Under the pieces are notes generated by a model. The model ran no database searches. It worked only from the letters and a program-made list of their open reading frames with translations, and had not been told where the DNA came from. A program made the position numbers and the translations under genes. Shown here piece after piece: positions 25,549-32,579 of a stretch of 64,000 nt of DNA. The first letter of the stretch is position 1; every line of letters starts with the position of its first letter. The stretch lies in assembly GCF_014323705.1 (NCBI RefSeq), contig NZ_JABVEC010000019.1:105767-169766 (forward strand), written 5' to 3'. Origin of the DNA: Actinomadura alba (GTDB lineage: Bacteria > Actinomycetota > Actinomycetes > Streptosporangiales > Streptosporangiaceae).

Positions 25549-26820
25549 TCACCTGGCCGGCGGTTCCCAGTCGTGACGCAGCGGCATGCCCGCCGCCCCG
25601 TCGGCCGCCAGCTTCACTCCCAGCACCTGGTGCAGCTGGATCCAGTTGCGCTCGAAGCCGACCCGGCAGCCGGCCATGTAGAGCCGCCACACCCGCGCGG
25701 TGCCCTCACCGACCTCAGCGACCGCCTCGGACCAGTGCTCGTCGAGGTTGCGGCACCAGCCGGCCAGGGTGAGGGCGTAGTGCTCGCGGAGGTTCTCCTC
25801 GTGCCGCACCTCGAACCCGGCGTCGTTCATCCGCGAGATGAGGTATCCGGGCCCTTCGAGTTCCCCGTCCGGGAACACGTACCGGTTGATGAAGCCCTGC
25901 TGACGCATTGACGGCTCGGAGTCATCCGGCCGGGTGATGGCGTGGTTGAGCAGCCGCCCGCCCGGCCGCAGCCTGCCGTACAGGAACGAGAAGTACGCGG
26001 GCAGGTTCGCCTTGCCGATGTGCTCGGTCAGCCCGATCGAGCTGACCGCGTCGAACCCCTCCTCGGTCACATCGCGGTAGTCGAGGTGGCGTACCTCGGC
26101 GAGCTCGGACAGGCCCGCCTCGGCGATGGCCTTCTGGGCCCACTCGGCCTGCTGCTTGGACAGCGTCACGCCGAGGGCGCGCACGCCGTACTCGCGCGCG
26201 GCGTGCATCACCATGCCGCCCCAGCCACAGCCGACGTCGAGTAGCCGCATGCCCGGCTTCAGCGCCAGCTTCCGGGCCACGAGGTCGAACTTGTGGAACT
26301 GCGCCTCCTCGAGCGTGGCGTCGGGCCGCGGGTAACACGCGCACGTGTACGCCATCGACGGCCCGAGCACCCACTCGTAGAAGGTGTTGGAGACGTCGTA
26401 GTGGTGCGAGATCGCCTCGGCGTCCCGCCGCTTGGAGTGCCGGAGCATCGGCAGCCGGCCGGTGCGCACCTCCTGGCGCGGCGGATCCAGCCGTTTCATC
26501 GCGGCCGCCCGTAGCAACGGGTCGTCGAGCACGCCGCGCAGCACCCGCAGGCGGTCGCGCAGGGTGAGGTCACCGAAGACCTGCGACATCCGCCACAACG
26601 CGTCGTACATGTCGCCGTGCACGTCGAGATGGCCGGTGACGTAGGCGCGGGCCAGACCGAGGGCACCCGGTGAGTGCAGCAGGTAGGAGACCGCATACGG
26701 CGAGCGGACGTCGATCCGCACATCCGACCCCTGTGCCCCCGACCTGCTGCCGTCGTAGGCCACGATCTCCACTGGTGCCTCTGGCCCCACGATCCGCTCG
26801 AAGACCTTCGCCAGCGTCAT
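25549..26820 (-). CDS. tmsB: 10-methylene fatty-acyl phospholipid methyltransferase (CFA-synthase family)
   Basis: 423-aa SAM-dependent methyltransferase of the cyclopropane-fatty-acid-synthase family. Visible blocks are SHHYDVSNTFYEWVLGPSMAYTCA, the SAM motif LLDVGCGWGGMVMHA, GVTLSKQQAEWA, SSIGLTEHIG and the C-terminal NLREHYALTLAGWCRNLD. In tuberculostearate-producing actinobacteria the product (TmsB/BfaB) methylates the double bond of membrane oleoyl lipids to a 10-methylene group. The neighbouring flavoprotein gene, 15 bp upstream and same strand, is the matching reductase, so assignment to this pathway is well supported by the pair. Confidence 0.85.
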   Translation of the reverse strand: MTLAKVFERIVGPEAPVEIVAYDGSRSGAQGSDVRIDVRSPYAVSYLLHSPGALGLARAYVTGHLDVHGDMYDALWRMSQVFGDLTLRDRLRVLRGVLDDPLLRAAAMKRLDPPRQEVRTGRLPMLRHSKRRDAEAISHHYDVSNTFYEWVLGPSMAYTCACYPRPDATLEEAQFHKFDLVARKLALKPGMRLLDVGCGWGGMVMHAAREYGVRALGVTLSKQQAEWAQKAIAEAGLSELAEVRHLDYRDVTEEGFDAVSSIGLTEHIGKANLPAYFSFLYGRLRPGGRLLNHAITRPDDSEPSMRQQGFINRYVFPDGELEGPGYLISRMNDAGFEVRHEENLREHYALTLAGWCRNLDEHWSEAVAEVGEGTARVWRLYMAGCRVGFERNWIQLHQVLGVKLAADGAAGMPLRHDWEPPAR

Positions 26821-26835
26821 GACATCCCTCCTTGA

Positions 26836-28203
26836 TCAACGCCCCCGCACACACTTCTCATAGAGGTCGAGCAGCCTTCCGCCGGGATCGTACGCACCCT
26901 TGAGCCGCCGGTAAGTCTCCCCGTCGTAATGCCGCCAGAACTCCTCACGTGAGTAAAAGGCAGTCGAGTAGAGCGATTTATGCCCGGCAAGCTGTGTGAC
27001 TTTGCGCTCGATCAGCCGGTTGTGGTGCTCGGGTATCCGGCCGGGGGGCAATGGCACCGTGCCCCAGAACCCCACGTTCACGTACGGCCTGCCGGGTTCC
27101 AGCGGGTACAGCGGCCAGGACTCGCGGGCGGCCAAGGGGCACAGCCACACCGGGCTCATCCCAACCTCACGGTGGAAGAACTCCAGGAACTCGGGCAGCC
27201 GCTCGACCGGCACCTCGATGTCCTGGATCACGTCTTCGCGCGGCGGCCTGCCCCGCCACCGGTCCAGGCGAGCGGACGCCTGCCACCGCCGGTCGAGGGC
27301 CACGAGCCGCCGGTAGACGTCCGAGCGCTTGGCCTGATCCGGCCAGACCTTCCGTACGAGCGGATGCTGCACCCCGAGCGCGCCCGAGCACCAGAACCAG
27401 TCGGTGTCCCAGCGCCACAGGTAGTCCCGGATGGTCAGGAAGTCGACCGACCGCTGCTGTATCGACCGGTAGTAGATCCCCTGACCGGTGTAGTCCGAGG
27501 TGTACGGCGCGGTCTCGGCGAAGGTGCCGATCGTGATGTAGAGATCGGTCGGCGCGAACACGGTGCCGTCGACGAAGTCCACCGGCTCGCCGTCGTACTG
27601 CCCGCTCTCGCTGATCTCCCTGAGCGCCTCGGCGCACTTCACCGCGTCGTCGAACGGCAGGTGCCGCAGCCGGACGTACGGCTTGACCGGCGCCAGCTCG
27701 ATACGGAGCCGCACCGCGTAGCCGAGCGTGCCGTACGAGTTGGGAAACCCGCGGAACAGGTCGGCGTGCTCCCCGTCACGGGTGGCGGTGACCACGCGAC
27801 CGTCGCCGGTGAGCACGTCGAGTTCGACAACGGACTCGTGCGGCAGGCCGGCCCGGAAGGACGACGACTCGATGCCGAGCCCGGTGACCGCACCGCCCAG
27901 AGTGATCGTCTTCAGCTGCGGCACGACCGAGGGCATCAGCCCGTGCGGCAGGGTCGCGTCGACCAGATCCTCGTAGGTGGTCATGCCCTGCACATCGGCG
28001 GTCCTGCGCTCGGGGTCGACGCTCAGCACCCGGTCGATCCCGCTGACGTCGAGGCCGGGCGCGTTGGACGGCTCACGGAACCTGAAGAGGTTCGACGTAC
28101 GCTTGGCCAGCCGCACCGGCACACCCGGCGGAATCGCCTCATAGGACCGCTGTAGCGCCGCGACCGCCCGCTCATGTCCGCTCGAGGTCACCAGCTGCGT
28201 CAT
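26836..28203 (-). CDS. tmsA: FAD-binding reductase for 10-methyl fatty acids
   Basis: 455-aa flavoprotein of the FAD-linked oxidase (VAO/DHCR24-like) family. The FAD-binding part contains TADVQGMTTYEDLVDATLPHGLMPSVVPQLKTITLGGAVTGLGIESSSFRAGL and GTLGYAVRLRIELA. The C-terminal half contains FLTIRDYLWRWDTDWFWCS and DIEVPVERLPEFLEFF. TmsA/BfaA proteins reduce the 10-methylene intermediate to the 10-methyl fatty acid. The start at 28203 has GGAGG 8 nt upstream. It is first in a two-gene operon with the methyltransferase. TmsC, present in some relatives, is not seen here. Confidence 0.85.
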   Translation of the reverse strand: MTQLVTSSGHERAVAALQRSYEAIPPGVPVRLAKRTSNLFRFREPSNAPGLDVSGIDRVLSVDPERRTADVQGMTTYEDLVDATLPHGLMPSVVPQLKTITLGGAVTGLGIESSSFRAGLPHESVVELDVLTGDGRVVTATRDGEHADLFRGFPNSYGTLGYAVRLRIELAPVKPYVRLRHLPFDDAVKCAEALREISESGQYDGEPVDFVDGTVFAPTDLYITIGTFAETAPYTSDYTGQGIYYRSIQQRSVDFLTIRDYLWRWDTDWFWCSGALGVQHPLVRKVWPDQAKRSDVYRRLVALDRRWQASARLDRWRGRPPREDVIQDIEVPVERLPEFLEFFHREVGMSPVWLCPLAARESWPLYPLEPGRPYVNVGFWGTVPLPPGRIPEHHNRLIERKVTQLAGHKSLYSTAFYSREEFWRHYDGETYRRLKGAYDPGGRLLDLYEKCVRGR

Positions 28204-28305
28204 TCCCCGCCCTCCGATCAATGCCCCACCCGATCGTCCCACTTATCATCCAGAGAGACCTCGGGTCCGGATCGCCGATTTTCATGCGCGCGAAGGGGCA
28301 ATGCG

Positions 28306-28962
28306 ATGGGCAAGCTGTACGAACGGCTCGATGAGCGGCTGCGTGGCTTCATCGCCGACCAGTCCATGTTCTTCGTCGCCACCGCGCCCCTGTCCGGCGG
28401 ACATGTCAATGTGTCGCCCAAAGGCTACTCCGACACCTTCGCGGTGCTCGACGAGCATACGGTCGGTTATCTGGAGCTGTACGGCAGCGGCACCGAGACG
28501 GTCGCGCACCTGCGGGAGAACGGCCGCATCACCATCATGTTCTGCTCGTTCGGCCGGACGCCCAAGATCCTGCGGCTGTACGGCACGGGGCGGGCCATCC
28601 GGCCGGACGCCCCGGAGTGGGAGGGCCTCGCGCGGCACTTCGGCGTCCGCCATGTCGGCGTCCGCTCGATCATCGTGGTCCACGTCCACCGCATCGCGGA
28701 CTCGTGCGGCTACTCCGTGCCGTACATGGAGTTCGCCGGCGAGCGGCCCATGCTCGACGAGCAGCATGCCCGGCGCAGCGCCGACCAGTGGCCCGCCCGC
28801 GTGGCGGGCAACCGGGCCAGCATCGACGGCCTGCCGGCTCTCGAACTGGACCATCCGGCACCGGTCTCCGACGGGACGGCATCGGCCTCGGACGGGACGG
28901 CACCGGCCTCGGACGGGACGGCACCGGCCTCCGAGGGGACGGCGCCGGAGATCAGCGGATGA
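28306..28962 (+). CDS. Pyridoxamine-5'-phosphate-oxidase-fold (F420/FMN-binding-like) protein
   Basis: 218 aa. A split-barrel PPOX domain spans about 1-150 (MFFVATAPLSGGHVNVSPKGY, GYLELYGSGTETVAHLRENGRITIMFCSF, RTPKILRLYGTGRAI), followed by RIADSCGYSVPYMEF. The last 40 residues are a low-complexity Ser/Asp/Gly/Thr/Ala tail encoded by a perfect-to-near-perfect 21-bp tandem repeat. AAGGGG 8 nt upstream fixes the start at 28306. It is divergent from tmsA and its 3' end overlaps the convergent DUF1707 gene by 11 bp. Confidence 0.85.
   Translation: MGKLYERLDERLRGFIADQSMFFVATAPLSGGHVNVSPKGYSDTFAVLDEHTVGYLELYGSGTETVAHLRENGRITIMFCSFGRTPKILRLYGTGRAIRPDAPEWEGLARHFGVRHVGVRSIIVVHVHRIADSCGYSVPYMEFAGERPMLDEQHARRSADQWPARVAGNRASIDGLPALELDHPAPVSDGTASASDGTAPASDGTAPASEGTAPEISG
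28867..28950 (+). repeat. 21-bp tandem repeat (4 copies) at the 3' end of the PPOX gene
   Basis: Units at 28867, 28888, 28909 and 28930, each encoding a version of SDGTAPA. The two central units are identical; the outer ones differ by a few bases. The reading frame is kept, so length variation would only change the tail. Confidence 0.85.
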
Positions 28963-29473
28963 TGCGGAGAGTCCAGGGGTAGCGGAACGGCTTGCCGGAC
29001 ACCGCGACGACGGCCGCCACCACGCACACGATCCAGGCCACGGCATAGACGATGCCGCCGAGACCGAACGTCACGATCGTGAGGAGCAGCAGCGTTAGCT
29101 GGAAGTTGAGCGCCTCGGCCGCGTGGCGGCGCACGTACTCCGACCGCTTTCCGCTCAGCAGCAACAGCACCAGCGGCCCGACGAACGTGGTGAGACCGCC
29201 CGCCGCGTGGGCCGCGGCCGCCAGCATCCGGTCCTCACCGGTCGGCTCGGGTCCGGTCCACACGTCGGGGCGGTGGGCCGGCGCCACCGGCGGCACCAGA
29301 TCACGGGTGATCGCGGCCAGCTCGGCGCGGGTCTTCGCCGTCATGGCGAGGTGCACCCGCAGATCGAACTCGCCGTGATCGAGGCGGCCTTCGGCGTAGG
29401 CCTGCTTCAGGTGTTCGATGACCGGCTCGCGTTCTGCGTTCGAGGCCCGCATCTCGCCGGCGCTCGGCGCCAT
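28952..29473 (-). CDS. DUF1707 and DUF4870 domain-containing membrane protein
   Basis: 173 aa. An N-terminal DUF1707 (about 5-60: EMRASNAEREPVIEHLKQAYAEGRLDHGEFDLRV) precedes a DUF4870 region (about 80-170: HAAGGLTTFVGPLVLLLLSGKRSEYVRRHAAEALNFQ, then TIVTFGLGGIVYAVAWIVCVVAAVVA) with three membrane segments. DUF1707 proteins are common in actinomycetes and of unknown role. The start is uncertain: a GTG at 29488 abuts AAGGGG, and the ATG at 29473 lies 14 nt from it. The 3' end overlaps the PPOX gene. Confidence 0.8.
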   Translation of the reverse strand: MAPSAGEMRASNAEREPVIEHLKQAYAEGRLDHGEFDLRVHLAMTAKTRAELAAITRDLVPPVAPAHRPDVWTGPEPTGEDRMLAAAAHAAGGLTTFVGPLVLLLLSGKRSEYVRRHAAEALNFQLTLLLLTIVTFGLGGIVYAVAWIVCVVAAVVAVSGKPFRYPWTLRIIR

Positions 29474-29572
29474 GTACGTTTTGTTCACCCCTTCATGGTC
29501 AGCCGGGTGCCATCGCGGCACCATCGGGGAAGACCCTGAGCGACCCCTGAGACGCCCCTGGCACCCGTGCCC

Positions 29573-30598
29573 TCAGCGCCGGGGGTACCTGCGCCCCGGC
29601 ACTAGCGGCCTGCCGCCGTAGAGCTCGGAGACGGTCACGAACACGTATCCCTTCCGGTCCAGGGCCTCGATGATGCCCGGCACCGCGGCCACCGTCGTCT
29701 CGTGGATGTCGTGCAGCAGGATGATCGCGCCCCGGCGGGTCTCCTTCACGACGCGTCGCTCGACGACGTCGGGATCGCGGTCCTGCCAGTCGAACGGGTC
29801 GACGGCCCACATGATCTGGGCGAGGTGGTTGCGGCGGGCGACCGCGGCGACCTGGGCGTCGGTGGCTCCGTACGGAGGCCGGAACAGCACGGGCGTCCTG
29901 CCGGTCACACGCCGGACGGCCTGTTGCGTACGGTCCATCTCGCTGCCGGCGCCCGCCCTGGACATCTGGTGGAGATCGGCATGGGTGTACGAGTGGTTGC
30001 CGATCTCGTGTCCCTCGGCGAACTCGCGGCGGAGCAGCCCCGGATACGCCGCGACCTGCGAGCCGAGCACGAAGAACGTCGCCCGCACGCCTTTGTCCCT
30101 GAGGATGTCCAGCAGCCGCGCGGTGCCGGGCACCGGGCCGTCGTCGAAGGTCAGCGCGACGCACCGGTGAACGCGGCAGTCGGCCTTGGCCCGGGCCGCC
30201 GGAATGGGCGGCAGGTGATGCTGCCCCAGTGAGGGCACCGGCCCATGGTGCGCCGGAGACGAAGGCCCGGCCCCTTCCGCGACCGCGCCGGCCGAACCGG
30301 AGCCGGGCAGGCCCGCTGCGGACGGACCGGTACCCGGGGAATGTGAAGCAGCGGTGCTCGCCGGTGCCTTACCCGAGGACGCCGGGTGGGGCGACGCCGG
30401 GTGCGGCGACGCGGGGCCGGACGAGCCCGTGGCCGCGCTGGCGGGTGGGCCCGGCGCCGGCGCCGGCGGCGCCGGCGCGAGGGCGCTGAGGGCGGCCGAG
30501 CAGACCAGGGCCATCACGAGTGCCACCCACCATCTGACCAGGACCTTCGTCTTCAGCCCTGTCTCCCCCGCCACGCGCACTCCCGACTCGGTGATCAT
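29573..30598 (-). CDS. Exported polysaccharide deacetylase (NodB domain)
   Basis: 341 aa. A short cytoplasmic N-terminus and one hydrophobic helix (about 22-42) are followed by a long Pro/Ala/Ser-rich linker (about 43-130) and a NodB homology domain (about 145-330). All carbohydrate-esterase-4 motifs are seen: ALTFDDGPVPG (metal Asp pair), GHEIGNHSYTHADL (metal His), RPPYGATD, DPFDWQDRD and ILLHDIHETTV. It probably deacetylates peptidoglycan or another glycan outside the membrane. The ATG at 30598 has AAGG immediately adjacent; GTG at 30574 is an alternative start. Confidence 0.9.
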   Translation of the reverse strand: MITESGVRVAGETGLKTKVLVRWWVALVMALVCSAALSALAPAPPAPAPGPPASAATGSSGPASPHPASPHPASSGKAPASTAASHSPGTGPSAAGLPGSGSAGAVAEGAGPSSPAHHGPVPSLGQHHLPPIPAARAKADCRVHRCVALTFDDGPVPGTARLLDILRDKGVRATFFVLGSQVAAYPGLLRREFAEGHEIGNHSYTHADLHQMSRAGAGSEMDRTQQAVRRVTGRTPVLFRPPYGATDAQVAAVARRNHLAQIMWAVDPFDWQDRDPDVVERRVVKETRRGAIILLHDIHETTVAAVPGIIEALDRKGYVFVTVSELYGGRPLVPGRRYPRR

Positions 30599-30752
30599 CC
30601 TTGGTGACCGACAGTTTATGCGTGATCACGCAGCGAGCTCCGGTAAAAGCTCCGAGTGTCGGGAACCCCGATGGCCGACATGGCGTTATCGTCTTACCGA
30701 CATACCTGACACCGGGCGAATCCGGTGCACCACCGGACGACAGGACGTGCGG

Positions 30753-31121
30753 ATGAGGTTCCGGGACCGATTCGGGCTACGCAAGAACCGCGGCCCGAAG
30801 GTCACAAGGTTCGATCGCGAGGCGACCGACGCCGACATCGAGGCTTTGATCGAGTTCGCCCGCAGCCGCCGCGGAGTCGAGTTCTTCGTCGAGCCCGAGA
30901 CCTTCGCCACCGACACCACCGCCGTCGCCGTGGCCGACGACGGCGAATGGACACGACGCCGGGTGGGATCCCCGTCGGTGATCGCCAAGGTGGCCCGGAA
31001 TCTCGGCCTGCCCATCTACGACGTCAACCTGGTCGGCTATCCCCCGCGAATGCGCGCCTGGAACGAGCGCAACCGCGACCGCCGGATCGACCCCGGCTCG
31101 CCCGGCGCCGCCGTCAGCTGA
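30753..31121 (+). CDS. Conserved hypothetical protein
   Basis: 122-aa hydrophilic protein not assigned to a named function. A basic N-terminus (MRFRDRFGLRKNRGPKV) is followed by a short alpha/beta region: DADIEALIEFARSRRGVEFFVEPET, TAVAVADDGEWTRRRVGSPSVIAKVARNLGLPIYDVNLVGYPPRMRAW. Composition and third-position GC are like the neighbours, which supports it being a real gene. No signal peptide or membrane helix. A large palindrome follows and could terminate transcription. Confidence 0.7.
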   Translation: MRFRDRFGLRKNRGPKVTRFDREATDADIEALIEFARSRRGVEFFVEPETFATDTTAVAVADDGEWTRRRVGSPSVIAKVARNLGLPIYDVNLVGYPPRMRAWNERNRDRRIDPGSPGAAVS

Positions 31122-31148
31122 GCCCTCCCGGCGAAGCCGCGCGCGCTC

Positions 31149-31210
31149 GTTGACTTGCGGCGTGTCGTTGGTCATCGAGCAGACGGACCAACGACACGCC
31201 GCAGATCAAC
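31149..31210. repeat. Large palindromic repeat, copy 2
   Basis: Near-perfect inverted repeat around 31149-31174 and 31185-31210 (only two mismatched pairs near the outer end), containing GCGGCGTGTCGTTGGTC. The arm is clearly related to the palindrome at 22954-23015. Here it lies between convergent genes and could act as a bidirectional terminator. Confidence 0.7.
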
Positions 31211-31384
31211 GTCGGCCGGACACCCGAGTGGCCCGTCATGCGGGTGACGCCGGCCGTCCGTGCGGACGATCTCGCTCTGCCGGACGCGACGTCGCCGCCT
31301 ACCACGCCGAGTGGCGGGCGGCCGGCCTACGCCGACCTGAACCGCTACGCCTGAGAAGGACGACCACGTCCGTGCTGAGAGTGC

Positions 31385-32488
31385 TCAGCCGGCCTCCCGT
31401 TCGGTGTCCGGGCCGGCGCTCTCGCCGTACGCCTCGGCGAGCTCGGCGGGCGTCATCCGCAGCCGCGCCTCCGAAGGCGGGAAACCCGCACTGATCAGAT
31501 CGCGCAGCAGGTGCGCCATCGAGTACTCGGGGTCGGCGTCGAGGGCCCGCTCCAGCGCCACGTTCGCGAGCCCGCCGTCTCCACGGGAGAAGGCGGAATA
31601 GGCGAGCAGGCACGCGGGCGCCGCCGCGTAGCCCCGCTCGACCCGGCGCAGCACTTCCCGCCAGAACTCGATGTGGTGATCGAGCCGGTCCATGTCGACC
31701 CGCACCCAGGCCTCGTCGCGCACCCTCAGATGAGTGAGCATCACCCCCAGCCACGCGACCTCGTCGTCGGTCGGCACCGTACCGCCCGCGTCGACGCGGC
31801 ACATCAGGTCGCGCACGAACACCAGACCGTCGCCGACGATCCGGCTCTGGACGACGGCGGGGTCGAGTGCCTCCTCCACCCAGCCGAAGAGCCGCCCCTC
31901 GGCGCGCCGGGTGGCAAGGCGCATCGACTCGCGAGACATCCCGCCGATGGGCGCGACGGTGCGGGCCAGTTCGGCGCGGCCGGAGAGCGCGACCTGTCCG
32001 TCCAGGGTCGCCTGCGCGGCCACGGCGGTCGTCGTGATGTCGAACCGGGTGCCCTCGGCCGGGCAGCACGCCGGGTCGTGGCAGAGATAGGACCAGAAAC
32101 GGTCACCCTCCACGCGGAGCACCTCACGAACGAGCACGCCGGACTCCGCCAGCGCGGGGACCGTCGCGTCGATCAGCGGGGTCACCCGGGCCGCCGGGCC
32201 GTAGCCGACGAGCAGGGCCAGTGGGAAGCCGTTACGGGCCATGGCCTCGGCGATGCGCTCAGCGATCGCCTCGGCCGCCACCTCCTCGGGATCGTCTCCA
32301 ACCGGCCAGAGGCCGGGCGGAGGTAAGTCCACCCGCATCGCGCACGTGCCGTGCGGGCCGCCCGAGCCGACGGCCACGAGACTGCTCTGCGGGTGGAATC
32401 CGAGCAGGTAGGGGACGGCGGAGATGAGGTCGTTCGGGGTCCGGATCACCATGGGCGACCGGTCGTCACCCCGCGTGTCGTTGGTCAT
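31385..32488 (-). CDS. DUF4192 domain-containing protein
   Basis: 367-aa protein that is DUF4192 throughout. The N-terminal block is IRTPNDLISAVPYLLGFHPQSSLVAVG, then MRVDLPP, VLLVGYGPAARVTPLID-like, FWSYLCHDPACCPAEGTRFD, and a C-terminal TPR-like segment AYSAFSRGDGGLANVALERALDADPEYSMAHLLRDLI. DUF4192 proteins are widespread single-copy actinobacterial proteins of unknown function. The start at 32488 (MTNDTRGDDR) is chosen; the ATG 12 codons later, just before VIRTPND, is also possible. Confidence 0.85.
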   Translation of the reverse strand: MTNDTRGDDRSPMVIRTPNDLISAVPYLLGFHPQSSLVAVGSGGPHGTCAMRVDLPPPGLWPVGDDPEEVAAEAIAERIAEAMARNGFPLALLVGYGPAARVTPLIDATVPALAESGVLVREVLRVEGDRFWSYLCHDPACCPAEGTRFDITTTAVAAQATLDGQVALSGRAELARTVAPIGGMSRESMRLATRRAEGRLFGWVEEALDPAVVQSRIVGDGLVFVRDLMCRVDAGGTVPTDDEVAWLGVMLTHLRVRDEAWVRVDMDRLDHHIEFWREVLRRVERGYAAAPACLLAYSAFSRGDGGLANVALERALDADPEYSMAHLLRDLISAGFPPSEARLRMTPAELAEAYGESAGPDTEREAG

Positions 32489-32579
32489 GGCACGGAGCCT
32501 GACACCCAACGCGACGGCACCGACGGCCGAATCGAATTCTGTGGATAGAACCCGCGGCGTCAGGGTCAAGGTGTCTGAG

